Assembly (NCBI GenBank): GCA_013398275.1
Contig: VZSE01013216.1
Location: forward strand, 2,191,917 to 2,255,916
Length of the DNA stretch: 64,000 bases
DNA from: Promerops cafer
Taxonomy: Eukaryota; Chordata; Aves; Passeriformes; Nectariniidae
Direction: 5' to 3'
In this document: positions 58,801-63,160 of the stretch, in pieces
How positions within the stretch are numbered: position 1 is the first letter of the stretch
Layout: each line of letters starts with the position of its first letter
The notes under the pieces: model-generated
The model's input: the letters and a program-made list of their open reading frames with translations, nothing else
Told to the model about the DNA's origin: nothing
Databases searched by the model: none
Made by a program: the position numbers and the translations under genes

Positions 58801-61004
58801 AGTGCTTGATGTAAGCAAAAGCAGGTTATCTAAACCCCTGACATTTAATGTAGCTTTGCTTCTCAATTCTTACAAACTGAATAAATTAGAAAAGTAATTC
58901 AGTTGGTCCTGCATGTGCAAATGAGTTCATTTATGTGTGATGTTGCCAGTCAATTACAGTATTTTGTAAATATATATATTTAATAATTTTGACAGAACTG
59001 GTATTTGACCTGATTGTTACATGACTATTAAAAAGTATTGATACCTCTGTCAGAAAGAAGTGTTCAGCTAGATGTGACCAGAGGGAGTCAGATTGTTTTA
59101 ATGCTATTCCAAATTAAATTTTTCCCACATTTATATATAAATTAAGAATTAAAGATGAGAAGTAATTTAAGGAATGTTTTGAAGTTATTACACAATGAGG
59201 GTTATTTTAAAATTCAGTGTTGTAGATCATAAAGCAGACCTAGCTGTAGGTAAAAGTAGAATTAGAGAGACATAGTGAGATAAGTATCTTCATGGACTGT
59301 ATCATTTCGAAAATGAAGTTTGGCAGTGTGATAGAAATTTTTGCCCCCTTTGTCTTCTTTCGAATTCAATATACTGATTTTTAGAATATTTGGGTTTGGT
59401 TTAGGAGGCTCACATATATGAATATACATATATACATATATATATATTACAGTGCTTTGAAAAAATAATTTTATTAAATGATTGATTGTAGCAAAAGGGT
59501 TATAGATGTGTTTATTCTGTAAGTTTGGGTTCATTAATTCAAAAGGACTAGTTAGACCATGTTTTCTGTAACTTCATTTTACAAGACCAATCAGCCATGT
59601 GACCATATGTATTCTTTTAATCCTCCTCTTGTATCACTGCTTCTGTGTGTTAAAATTTGTATCACAGATGACTCCTGGCAGTGCCTTCTGTAGAGAGATG
59701 CCTGAGTTTTCAGGAAATCAATAATTATGTAGTCTTCTTCCAAAAGCAGGATCATGTTTATGGGCCTCAGAGATGATAAACTGGTTGAATCCCCAAAGCT
59801 GTTAGAGGATGCTAAAGATCCCATGCATGCATCCACATACCACCACATGTGGGCAACCTTCTGCAGTACATGGTCTGCAAGAGCTCACGTTGTTCTGTTG
59901 CAGCACTGGCAGCCATTGGTAGAGGACTCTGTTTTGCATGGGAGATTCAGGGTCAGTGAGACCAGGAGTTCACAGTGTGGCTCCTGCACAGATCAGCAGC
60001 ACCACCACTGCTTGCCAAGGGCAGTAAGGACTCACACAGCTCTGTGCACCTGCGCATGTTGCAGAAGGGGAAGGCTCACAGGGTATCATATTTTATCTCA
60101 AGCTGCTCCTGCTTGAGATCTCCATCACGCCCCATATTAGTTAAAACAGGGAAGAATGATTTTTCACCATTTAATTTTTTTTTTGCCATTTGACTCAGCT
60201 GTTGAACCTGAAGAATACTGTTGGTTGGAATTTTGTTGAATATTGCTACACAAAGCTAGAAACTGCCTCCTATCTGCAAGCATTTTCTGCTTTCTAGTAT
60301 AGGAAAACCAGATGATGTTACGTCAGTAAATCTGGATGGTTGAAAAGTTTGCACTATCTCTGGGCTTATTTGCTGTCCTTCTAGACATCCAGGAATTTTA
60401 ATAAAGACTGTGTGTAAGGTTGCATAATCCCACCTGTCATGGCTGCTTGAGCCTTCATGAAGCAAAGCAATAACTTTTCTAAGGTCTCTGTTTTCCAATA
60501 GGAGCATTCCCTGTAACATTAAATGTATTTTGAGGATTCGTTATTGTTACAACCTGGTTACATGCATACGTGTGAAATGCTGTGCTTTGGAATTCAATTC
60601 AACTATTTGAATATTCCTTGGCTCTCTACATAGACATAATGAGTTCAGGCAGTTTTGAATGTTTTAAAATAGTTCAACAGAATCATGTACCCAAATGGTA
60701 ATTTCCTCATGAGTTACTACATGAGTAACAGTAAATTTTTGAGTTGACATCTGTTTTAAAATTGAGATCAGTTAGCAAATTGTCAGGTATTAGGCTTCTG
60801 TAAGCTTGATATCAAATGTAATACTATTTAAAATAAATACAAAATAAAATATGAAAATGGGCTTATAGTATCAGAAGTGATTTTCTTTTGGTTTTATTTC
60901 CAGGCTGGTAAGTGAAGAACTGCCAGAAGTTCCTGTGCTTTACAGAGATGTCTCATCCCTTTTGCTTATCCAGATTTTAACCATGCCTCAGCCATTGCAC
61001 AGAG
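1584..61004 (+). CDS. UBR3: UBR3 E3 ubiquitin-protein ligase, 25 internal exons (both ends off window)
   Basis: This is the overall gene model; coding parts are the exons listed separately. UBR3 is a large RING-type E3 of the UBR family that works with RAD6-type (UBE2A/B) E2 enzymes. Published roles, from memory, include control of APE1 levels, sensory-neuron function, and Hedgehog and myosin regulation in flies; unlike UBR1/UBR2 it does not bind classical N-degrons. Translated exons match what I know of vertebrate UBR3 almost residue for residue (for example IAFTKTFVQHYAF, PWLDDVDVLIHPEIP, CVICGQSGPS, TCGHTLHIDCHKSYM, CPLCRQFANSVLP). The RING is assembled from w18-w21. Absent from the window are the N-terminal UBR box and the C-terminal autoinhibitory, Cys-rich part. 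Distinct exons sum to 3,428 nt. Phases agree at every junction except w24/w25. Two exons are present twice through an assembly duplication. Confidence 0.96.
1813..2162 (+). other. UBR3: intron w1-w2
   Basis: A 350-nt GT-AG intron with a T-rich 3' end (ttctttttt...aaatctag). I see nothing else in it. Confidence 0.85.
2163..2342 (+). CDS. UBR3: UBR3 exon w2
   Basis: A 180-nt exon, phase 1 in and phase 1 out, so it is symmetrical and could be skipped without shifting the frame. After the split Asp codon it reads EENSLHVVVNCGEALLKNN and continues to LVTWMNFVSFFQ. The donor is CAAG|GTATGT. The content is the conserved alpha-helical core of UBR3, with no metal-binding residues. Confidence 0.96.
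2343..3074 (+). other. UBR3: intron w2-w3
   Basis: A 732-nt intron, AT-rich, with short T and A runs near 2687-2730. No retroelement or RNA gene is seen. The acceptor (ctttgaag) has a poor pyrimidine tract. Confidence 0.85.
3075..3208 (+). CDS. UBR3: UBR3 exon w3
   Basis: The first two bases complete the Gly codon begun in w2, then MNLNKRELNEHVEF to LLSHCKVR. The donor is AGG|GTAAGG and the exon ends in phase 0. The segment YYAAFAAELEACAQPMWG is highly typical of UBR3. The acceptor is weak by eye, but the phase and protein match fix the boundary. Confidence 0.95.
3209..5446 (+). other. UBR3: intron w3-w4
   Basis: A 2,238-nt intron. It contains an unexplained 170-codon open frame at 4009-4521 and a plus-strand CR1 tail at about 4955-5340. 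The acceptor is ttaactgcag. Confidence 0.85.
4955..5340 (+). mobile_element. CR1 LINE 3' fragment
   Basis: Typical avian CR1 3' end, 5'-truncated. Visible landmarks in order are the tract around gcctggagaagagaag, then ggttcaggttggacaacaag, agaatttcttcacggaaagg, and a terminal gatcttggatgtcttttccaac. It lacks any intact reverse transcriptase and is diverged, so it is an old, dead insertion in the same orientation as UBR3. Confidence 0.9.
5447..5533 (+). CDS. UBR3: UBR3 exon w4
   Basis: A short 87-nt exon, phase 0 at both ends, encoding 29 residues from ETQEYTRNVVRYC to DAINFVDE. The acceptor is aactgcag and the donor is GAG|GTAAAT. It continues the helical repeat-like middle region. Confidence 0.95.
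5534..6140 (+). other. UBR3: intron w4-w5
   Basis: A 607-nt intron ending in ttttactttcag. An open frame at 5776-5985 has no family resemblance. Nothing else is recognised. Confidence 0.85.
6141..6206 (+). CDS. UBR3: UBR3 exon w5
   Basis: A very small 66-nt exon encoding 22 residues, from PAPNQVTFHLPLHRY to AMFLSK. The HxPLHR(Y/F) motif is the conserved core shared across the UBR1/2/3 family. Phase is 0 at both ends and the donor is AAG|GTAAGC. It is separated from w6 by only 88 nt. Confidence 0.95.
6295..6384 (+). CDS. UBR3: UBR3 exon w6
   Basis: A 90-nt exon, phase 0 at both ends, 30 residues from AVKCQELDLDTILP to MIHPLQIQ. The acceptor is ttgtttctag and the donor is CAG|GTATGG. The short 88-nt intron before it (6207-6294) leaves no room for other features. 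Confidence 0.95.
7091..7505 (+). mobile_element. CR1 LINE 3' fragment (duplication copy 1)
   Basis: 5'-truncated CR1 tail with tcaccctggagaagagaagg near its start and the terminal block gttggactagatgaccttta followed by ggtcccttccaacc and an ttctatgactct end. It sits directly upstream of a second CR1 tail in the same orientation. Its second copy is at 8976-9390. Confidence 0.9.
7540..7805 (+). mobile_element. CR1 LINE 3' fragment, second tail (duplication copy 1)
   Basis: Starts within the CR1 block gtgacaggacaaggggcaat and runs through gtggaacaggttgcccagaa to ggtcccttccaattcaaact and ttctatgattt. The ttggac(t)agatgatc piece just before the terminus appears deleted. Its second copy is at 9425-9690. 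Confidence 0.88.
7891..8019 (+). CDS. UBR3: UBR3 exon w7 (copy 1)
   Basis: A 129-nt exon, phase 0 at both ends, 43 residues from ASLSEIHSNMWVRNG to DPDIYLLQ. The acceptor is ccttgaacag and the donor is CAA|GTAAGT. NMWVRNG is a hallmark shared by UBR1, UBR2 and UBR3. It is identical to 9776-9904; only one of the two is expected in the real gene. Confidence 0.95.
8117..8169 (+). CDS. UBR3: UBR3 exon w8 (copy 1)
   Basis: A 53-nt exon beginning VCASRLDPDYFISSVFE and ending with two bases of the following Arg codon (AG|GTAGGA). It follows a 97-nt intron (8020-8116). It must splice to w9, which supplies the third base of the Arg codon; splicing to the second copy of w7 would shift the frame. Confidence 0.95.
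8712..8712. other. single N: contig join
   Basis: The only ambiguous base in the window. It lies exactly between the two identical 1,884-bp copies, so it marks a join rather than a random base-call failure. Confidence 0.95.
8976..9390 (+). mobile_element. CR1 LINE 3' fragment (duplication copy 2)
   Basis: Assembly copy of the CR1 tail at 7091-7505, with no sequence difference seen. It should not be counted as an independent insertion. Confidence 0.88.
9425..9690 (+). mobile_element. CR1 LINE 3' fragment, second tail (duplication copy 2)
   Basis: Assembly copy of the CR1 tail at 7540-7805. Confidence 0.87.
9776..9904 (+). CDS. UBR3: UBR3 exon w7 (copy 2, assembly duplicate)
   Basis: Identical to 7891-8019 with the same splice sites. 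This copy is physically linked to the downstream exons w8' and w9, so it is the natural one to keep in the coding model. Confidence 0.93.
10002..10054 (+). CDS. UBR3: UBR3 exon w8 (copy 2, assembly duplicate)
   Basis: Identical to 8117-8169. w7 plus w8 is 182 nt, not a multiple of three, so a transcript carrying both copies would be frameshifted. That argues against a real functional exon duplication. Confidence 0.93.
10055..10707 (+). other. UBR3: intron w8-w9
   Basis: A 653-nt intron; its first 542 nt are the end of duplication copy 2. It ends ttgctatgtag. No element is recognised. Confidence 0.85.
10708..10841 (+). CDS. UBR3: UBR3 exon w9
   Basis: The first base completes the Arg codon from w8, then FKVVDLLTMASQHQN to LLSLRLHL, ending with one base (TTAG|GTAAGA). 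The block ERSMLEGALTFLVLLL corresponds to the conserved hydrophobic helix that also occurs in UBR1/UBR2. Confidence 0.96.
10842..11322 (+). other. UBR3: intron w9-w10
   Basis: A 481-nt GT-AG intron ending taattgttctag. No element is seen. Confidence 0.85.
11323..11408 (+). CDS. UBR3: UBR3 exon w10, ends at an AT-AC splice donor
   Basis: After completing a Gly codon it reads MTDDEILRAEMVAQL to HSSLLDL, ending in phase 0. There is no usable GT donor: the coding match stops at ctc, directly followed by ATATCCTTGG, the U12-type AT donor. If the intron were retained, translation would add ISLEYIH and stop. Confidence 0.94.
11409..12750 (+). other. UBR3: U12-type AT-AC intron (minor spliceosome)
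   Basis: A 1,342-nt intron starting ATATCCTTGG, which fits the minor-class donor consensus ATATCCTTT except for its last base. Near the 3' end, TTCCTTAAC at 12731-12739 matches the U12 branch-site consensus exactly, about 12 nt before the terminal AC at 12749-12750. There is no polypyrimidine tract between branch site and acceptor, as expected for this class. The intron also holds a 16-bp palindrome at 12175-12190 and short imperfect direct repeats around it; otherwise it is AT-rich and unremarkable. Confidence 0.93.
12731..12739 (+). promoter_or_regulatory. UBR3: U12 branch-site motif
   Basis: TTCCTTAAC, an exact match to the consensus paired by U12 snRNA, correctly spaced from the AC acceptor of the w10-w11 intron. 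Confidence 0.92.
12751..12892 (+). CDS. UBR3: UBR3 exon w11, starts at an AC acceptor
   Basis: Begins in phase 0 with IPENPNPKSGIIPG directly after ...cattAC and ends with QGMYTPK plus one base (AAAG|GTATGG). The AG 6 nt downstream (cattccag) would give the wrong phase and lose conserved Ile-Pro, so the AC boundary is preferred. The exon covers SVLSAVADFKAPVFEP, a conserved UBR3 segment. Confidence 0.95.
12893..15962 (+). other. UBR3: intron w11-w12
   Basis: A 3,070-nt intron. It contains a purine/pyrimidine-skewed low-complexity stretch at about 12960-13110 (T-rich, then an A run, then C/A-rich) and a T run near 14827. Open frames at 14699-14962 and 15466-15780 are not recognisable proteins. 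No retroelement is identified. Confidence 0.8.
12960..13110. repeat. low-complexity T/A/C-skewed stretch
   Basis: A T/G-rich segment is followed by about 15 A residues (12993-13007) and a C/A-rich segment with repeated ccacc/aaccc motifs. The complementary strand is G/T-rich, like the tract at 36150-36260. Confidence 0.6.
15963..16059 (+). CDS. UBR3: UBR3 exon w12
   Basis: Completes an Ala codon, then EVWDKEFDPVMVILRTV to AMDRYTA, ending with two bases of a Phe codon (CATT|GTAAGT). FDPVMVILRTVYRRDVQ is strongly diagnostic for UBR3. The acceptor is tttaaacaacag. Confidence 0.96.
16060..16489 (+). other. UBR3: intron w12-w13
   Basis: A 430-nt AT-rich intron ending tttgtttcaacag. Nothing else is seen. 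Confidence 0.85.
16490..16631 (+). CDS. UBR3: UBR3 exon w13
   Basis: Completes Phe, then LKQSGKFPGNPWPPYKKR to IVLFTLLYK, phase 0 out with the somewhat weak donor AAG|GTACAG. NPWPPYK followed by the hydrophobic LHIVLFTLLY helix is a UBR3 hallmark. Confidence 0.96.
16632..18859 (+). other. UBR3: intron w13-w14
   Basis: A 2,228-nt intron. A GC-richer patch lies at 18455-18600. The minus strand around 17150-17300 and 17480-17800 reads open for unusually long runs, but I recognise no family. No CR1 tail is seen. Confidence 0.8.
18860..18964 (+). CDS. UBR3: UBR3 exon w14
   Basis: A 105-nt exon, phase 0 at both ends, 35 residues from ILMDHQNLSEHV to EQESDEE; the stretch between contains VLYLIELGLENS. 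The acceptor is cctacctag and the donor is GAG|GTAAGA. The acidic end leads into the variable linker encoded by w15. Confidence 0.95.
18965..19841 (+). other. UBR3: intron w14-w15
   Basis: An 877-nt AT-rich intron ending aattgttttag. No element is recognised. Confidence 0.85.
19842..20015 (+). CDS. UBR3: UBR3 exon w15
   Basis: A 174-nt exon, phase 0 at both ends, 58 residues. It begins ESAGGQERCHDSWFPG and ends in a Ser-rich stretch, STSSDGLASSQ. The middle (MRHFINYVRVRVPETAPE) is conserved, while both ends are low-complexity linker that typically varies between species. Symmetrical phase would permit in-frame skipping. The donor is CAA|GTAAGG. Confidence 0.95.
20016..21668 (+). other. UBR3: intron w15-w16
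   Basis: A 1,653-nt intron; no retroelement or RNA gene is seen. The T-rich end ttttttccccaag serves w16. Confidence 0.85.
21669..22129 (+). CDS. UBR3: UBR3 exon w16 (largest exon in the window)
   Basis: A 461-nt exon, 153 residues plus two bases. It starts NSGTAQVFSLVAERRKKF and contains ESILSLLIKLHHKLSG, SYYPPWLDDVDVLIHPE, GMTAVERILLKAA and the Pro/Lys-rich VTPPVPPKK before a charged end, LDKEE. GDGxxAVERIL(L)KA is a motif shared with UBR1/UBR2. An in-frame ATG far upstream at 21567 is intronic and is not a start. The donor is AAG|GTAACA. Confidence 0.97.
22130..24847 (+). other. UBR3: intron w16-w17
   Basis: A 2,718-nt intron. It holds an AT-rich tandem-like stretch at 23936-23998 and a short tta/att repeat near 24404-24424. 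No CR1 or RNA gene is recognised. Confidence 0.82.
23936..23998. repeat. AT-rich degenerate tandem repeat
   Basis: Three imperfect copies of a unit close to aattaatgttttt, with frequent palindromic ttaat/attaa steps. Confidence 0.7.
24848..24936 (+). CDS. UBR3: UBR3 exon w17, basic helix before the RING
   Basis: Completes an Arg codon, then RQKARERQQKLLAEFAS to FMETAMDV, ending with one base (TTG|GTAAGT). This Arg/Lys/Gln-rich segment with heptad-like spacing is predicted to be a long charged helix. In UBR1/UBR2 the matching helix precedes the RING and contacts the E2, so a like role is inferred here. Confidence 0.95.
25858..25979 (+). mobile_element. CR1 LINE 3' terminal fragment
   Basis: Short tail reading through gggctctgagcaacctggt, a gaagatgtccctgcccatag block, tgatgatctttaaggtcctg and a final gattctatgaa. 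This order is that of the avian CR1 3' terminus. Confidence 0.88.
26263..26345. repeat. AT/GATA-type simple repeat
   Basis: Imperfect run of tata/gata/catata units (for example atatagatatagatatgg). Confidence 0.7.
31475..31624 (+). CDS. UBR3: UBR3 exon w18, RING finger first Cys pair
   Basis: Completes a Glu codon, then SPDADIAMEVATSEQHV, YDCVICGQSGPS and VVLLQASS, ending with one base (CAG|GTATGA). The Cys-x2-Cys of DCVICGQ is the first zinc-ligand pair of the RING. The preceding acidic stretch is variable between species. The acceptor is aattgtttttag. Confidence 0.96.
31625..32147 (+). other. UBR3: intron w18-w19
   Basis: A 523-nt intron with a (GT)n(AT)n microsatellite at 31946-31975. 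It ends tcttcgcacag. Confidence 0.85.
31946..31975. repeat. (GT)n-(AT)n microsatellite
   Basis: About seven GT units (31947-31960) run directly into seven AT units (31961-31974). Likely to be length-polymorphic. Confidence 0.9.
32148..32281 (+). CDS. UBR3: UBR3 exon w19, RING insertion
   Basis: Completes a Val codon, then LGQCRNSPEPKRLP to LTTLQRYFKD, phase 0 out (GAT|GTAAGG). It encodes the long spacer between the first and later zinc ligands that makes the UBR RING atypical. EEEQIYPWDTCAA is conserved. The exon is clearly GC- and CpG-richer than its flanks. Confidence 0.96.
32282..35708 (+). other. UBR3: intron w19-w20
   Basis: A 3,427-nt intron, AT-rich, with a T/G-rich run near 34456-34500. 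No CR1 tail, RNA gene or exon is recognised. Confidence 0.82.
35709..35819 (+). CDS. UBR3: UBR3 exon w20, RING central ligands
   Basis: A 111-nt exon, phase 0 at both ends, 37 residues from SSCLQAVSIGWEGG to KSYMESLR. TCGHTLHIDCHKSY carries the Cys-x-His and His-x2-Cys ligands of the RING-H2-like fold. The donor is CGG|GTAAGT. In-frame skipping is possible by phase but would remove zinc ligands and destroy the RING. Confidence 0.97.
35820..37355 (+). other. UBR3: intron w20-w21
   Basis: A 1,536-nt intron with a strongly G/T-skewed stretch at 36150-36260. Otherwise nothing is recognised. It ends tttccttttag. Confidence 0.83.
36150..36260 (+). repeat. G/T-rich low-complexity tract with G-runs
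   Basis: The sense strand carries runs of three to five G, including 36155-36157, 36192-36196, 36198-36202 and 36212-36216, separated by T-rich loops. It could form a G-quadruplex in the pre-mRNA, though some loops are long. Confidence 0.6.
37356..37556 (+). CDS. UBR3: UBR3 exon w21, RING last Cys pair
   Basis: A 201-nt exon, phase 0 at both ends, 67 residues. It reads NDQVLQGFSVDKGEF then CPLCRQFANSVLPCYPG, where Cys-x2-Cys is the final zinc-ligand pair. The rest (RSVWQSHSNKC, VQEVEDLQEQLGTFP) is a polar, partly helical linker that I recall as less conserved among vertebrates. The donor is CCA|GTAAGC. Confidence 0.96.
37557..38369 (+). other. UBR3: intron w21-w22
   Basis: An 813-nt intron with a perfect 17-bp tandem duplication at 38124-38157. 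It ends ttgttcacag. Confidence 0.85.
38124..38157. repeat. perfect 17-bp tandem duplication
   Basis: The unit tcttaaacttaggagat occurs twice without a mismatch and without spacer, suggesting a recent slippage duplication. Confidence 0.95.
38370..38506 (+). CDS. UBR3: UBR3 exon w22
   Basis: A 137-nt exon starting in phase 0 with SETNLSKEMESVMKD and ending MYSVA plus two bases of an Arg codon (CCAG|GTGGGT). SKTPGSPDNDFLFMYSVAR is conserved and marks the start of the C-terminal helical domain. The donor is a GTGGGT type; the GTATGT a few bases on would break the frame to w23. Confidence 0.95.
38507..43747 (+). other. UBR3: intron w22-w23 (5.2 kb)
   Basis: Mostly unique AT-rich sequence, with a G run at 42763-42770. 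No retroelement tail, RNA gene or exon is recognised. The longest open frames, near 40740-41045 and 42836-43150, look random. Confidence 0.78.
43748..43833 (+). CDS. UBR3: UBR3 exon w23
   Basis: Completes an Arg codon, then TNLELELVHRGGNLCSG and AGKRSCL, ending with one base of an Asn codon (TAA|GTAAGT). The acceptor is gtttttcttacag. RTNLELEL(V/I)HRGG matches the family closely. Confidence 0.95.
46372..46424 (-). mobile_element. CR1 LINE 3' stub (minus strand)
   Basis: Reads catagaatcacagaggcttg followed by a ttggaagggatgttaaagat block, the reverse complement of the CR1 terminus. It is only about 50 bp long. Confidence 0.75.
48142..48247 (+). mobile_element. CR1 LINE 3' terminal fragment
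   Basis: Runs from ggccttgagcaacctggact to gactagatgatctttaaggt, cccttccaaccctaagcatt and gattctgtga. It is a classical tail, 5'-truncated. Confidence 0.9.
49550..49632. repeat. AT-rich palindromic simple repeat
   Basis: Nearly pure A/T with many overlapping tatata/aatatt palindromes; a likely cruciform- or slippage-prone site. Confidence 0.8.
51162..51175 (+). promoter_or_regulatory. X-box-like (RFX) motif
   Basis: GTTGTCATGGTAAT is close to the bipartite RFX site (GTTGCCATGGYAAC-like), with two near-palindromic half-sites. It lies about 0.4 kb before the CpG-rich block. Binding is inferred from the motif only. Confidence 0.45.
51540..51730. promoter_or_regulatory. isolated intronic CpG island-like block
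   Basis: About 190 bp of very GC-rich DNA with roughly 23 CpG dinucleotides (by eye), inside an otherwise AT-rich intron almost devoid of CpG. Such islands usually survive only where unmethylated in the germline, as at promoters. Both strands are open (about 106 codons plus, 92 codons minus) simply because stop codons are AT-rich; neither looks like a protein. An internal UBR3 promoter, a non-coding RNA start, or an enhancer are all possible. Confidence 0.6.
52200..52440. promoter_or_regulatory. candidate conserved non-coding element
   Basis: A balanced-composition stretch without repeats, containing homeodomain-type cores (gctaattaca, aaattaatag) and closely packed non-simple sequence (for example cagctgatttcatcatgcga). 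It looks like vertebrate conserved enhancers, but conservation cannot be seen from one sequence. Confidence 0.3.
52441..52740 (+). repeat. purine-rich tract
   Basis: About 300 nt dominated by A and G on the plus strand, including a gagaggga-type core (gagagggagagagatttaga). It adjoins the candidate element before and a CR1 tail after. Confidence 0.65.
52768..52862 (+). mobile_element. CR1 LINE 3' terminal fragment
   Basis: Reads cctgatctagttgaagatat, a ccctgctcattgcagggt block, gaccagatgacctttaaagg and ttccaactcaaaccattctg. A 5'-truncated tail. Confidence 0.88.
53874..53983 (+). CDS. UBR3: UBR3 exon w24 (3' boundary uncertain)
   Basis: Completes an Asn codon, then QLFHVLAMHMRLYSID, SAYNPWRKLTQ and KNSEQ. 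The acceptor is cttcacctttcag. The only GT before the in-frame stop (TAA at 53990) is CAA|GTATTT at 53984, which ends the exon in phase 0. However, w25 needs a phase-2 partner, so this donor, or the bases around it, is suspect. The body of the exon is secure from its protein match. Confidence 0.85.
53984..60903 (+). other. UBR3: intron w24-w25 (6.9 kb)
   Basis: AT-rich unique sequence with an AT/catata repeat at 59414-59450 and a GC-richer patch at 59760-60130. No CR1 tail is recognised. A small unidentified exon of length 3n+2 could hide here, but I could not find a convincing one. It ends ggttttatttccag. Confidence 0.75.
59414..59450. repeat. AT/CATATA simple repeat
   Basis: Imperfect atatatgaatatacatatat-type run ending in a pure (AT)n stretch. 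Confidence 0.75.
60904..61004 (+). CDS. UBR3: UBR3 exon w25 (last exon in window)
   Basis: A 101-nt exon: one base completing a codon, then LVSEELPEVPVLYRDVSS to LTMPQPLHR plus one base (GAG|GTATGT). LLLIQIL and MPQPL are conserved in the C-terminal domain. The upstream junction is out of phase with w24 as sequenced. The following exon, expected to start Asp-His-Phe, is not in the window. Confidence 0.93.
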
Positions 61005-61958
61005 GTATGTTTTAAAAAATGTATATTTAAATGATTATGTAGATGAGGCTGCTTTCATGATGGTTTGCAGGATGGTAAATCATAGCTGATCTACTGTGTA
61101 TTCTAAAATAATGTTTCTGCCTTATCTACAAAAGGTGGCATTGAACAGAAGTTTTTGTTCTGAGTTGACAGGTTTATCTGTGTTCCCTGTCTTTTTACCT
61201 TATCAGTCAGCTATTCATTAAAGATACAAGAGCTGAGCAGAAACTATTAAGTATTTCTACTGAAAGAAAAGTGTCCTTTGTTTGACCTTCATCTTTTGCT
61301 TAGAGGGACAGCTCAATACCTCAAGTTGAACTGAGTGCCTAAGGGTGAAAAATTTGAAAGACTGTAATTTAATTTGAATTACAGAGTTTAAATTGCAGCA
61401 GTCTTATGTAAGAGTTCATATATGAAGATAATAATTGCTGTAATGCAGCAATTTCAACAGAGACAGCATGCAGTATAATTATGAATAAATATTAAATAGA
61501 TACTAAAAAATTAAATCTTTTGGTACTAAAATCAAAATTGTCTTAAAACCTAAATTTCTTTTTCTGTGTAAAAGGAACAGCTGAACCTGGTTTCTCTTGC
61601 TAATAGGTAATGTATGTTCCAGAATAGGGGTTCAGACCCTCTGGTCTCTGACTTGATTGTTTGTAATTGTACCTTTATTTGAAAATGAGGACAAACAAAG
61701 CAAGTATCACTTCACTGTTTCACTGACAATGAACAGAATATCTCCCATGGGATCTGTGTGGTAGTTTTGATATCTGCTGAGTTTTTGAATAGGTAAATTC
61801 AGGAACTGTTCTGCTCCTGATGTTTACACCTTAGTAGAAACTGTTTCCCCTTAAGAGGTGTTCAGTCCTCGGTACTGAATGTTTAAATTCAGCTAAAGTG
61901 ACTGTATGTGAATCTGTTGACATTGTGGGTTTGTTTTTCCAATTCAATGCGCTTAAAA

Positions 61959-62017
61959 TTATGGAATAATTTAGGTAGGAAAAGACCTTTAGTATCATCA
62001 AATCCAATTGTTAAGTA
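61959..62017 (-). mobile_element. CR1-like 3' stub (minus strand)
   Basis: Contains taggtaggaaaagaccttta followed by gtatcatcaaatccaattgt, matching the reverse complement of the CR1 terminal region with several substitutions. Short and old. Confidence 0.6.
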
Positions 62018-63090
62018 TGTGCTTATGGATTAAGTATATCTAAAAGATTATTAGAATATGAAAATACTAAAAGAATAAAATAGTTTGCATAGGAAGACTA
62101 TTGTCAAAAATGTACTTTTTTTTTAAACTACAGTTAAATTAACTCTATTGGAAGGACTCAATCAAACTAGTATAAAAACAGTAAATAAAAGTTTAATGAG
62201 ACTAACATCTGAAATTCAAGGAAGGAAGTGGTGAAATAAAGTACAAACCAGTGGTGTCTTTGTAGTCAATATCCAAGCATAGAATGCAACCATTTAAGAA
62301 AGTATGTTTTATCCTAGAAAAGACAATATTCAATTAATAGTAAGGCATTCTTTGGAGAATTCTGTGAAATGCCTCATATCAGCAGCATGTTTCGTCTTTG
62401 CTCTTAGGTTTATTGTATGTTGCAGTTGAGAGGGAAATGGCAAGTGGCAGAAAGAAAATAAATGTATCTACTTCAAATCTGTGAAGCATTAAATTGGGAA
62501 TGAATTGCCATTTATCTTCCTATTTTTTGTTTCATCAAAATGGTTAGGCAGAGTAAAAACAAATTCTTTCATAATTCTTTTTTTGGAGGTGTAGAGTGGT
62601 GTTCACAAAAATATGTGATAACAAATTTGTTTACAACTTTTACAATGGGTGTGTAGGTCACAGAATCAAATTCAATATTGCTAATTCTTTGTGGAGGGCT
62701 GAGGTATAACTAAGGTAAAATGGCTTGTGAAATGTCCCATGTTAAGCACAAGGTCAGCGATGGGGGTGAACAAAATCTCAGTTTGACCCTACTGCTTCCT
62801 GAATTGTCTGTGCTGCTCTGCCATTGTCATGGGGTGTGGGAACTGTGGACTTGGCTGTACACTGGGATACACACAGGAGGCTGATGCCTGTGTGTGTTGA
62901 CAGATATTTCCAGTATATTCCTTTAAAAATAGACTTAAGTAAGTTGCATTATGTCCTTCATCAAATATGACATCTTTTTTCAAATTTGTACTTAAAATCC
63001 TTTTTGTTTACACCATGTTTTTTTACAAATAGAGAGTGCTCTGTAAGGAGGACTCAAAATCTCATCTCTTGCCCTTCAGATGGCAGTTGT

Positions 63091-63160
63091 ATTAACTTCC
63101 CTATTAACTGTTAATTTTAAATTGAGACTGGGAATTGCATTAACTACCCTATTAACTGTT
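63091..63160. repeat. imperfect 22-nt direct repeat pair
   Basis: The units at 63091-63112 and 63139-63160 differ at one base; each contains attaact twice. Start-to-start spacing is 48 nt. Confidence 0.8.

Noticed and set aside
59754..60116. 120-codon plus-strand open frame in intron w24-w25
   Set aside because: Locally higher GC explains it. There is no recognisable domain, and it does not provide the exon needed to fix the w24/w25 frame.
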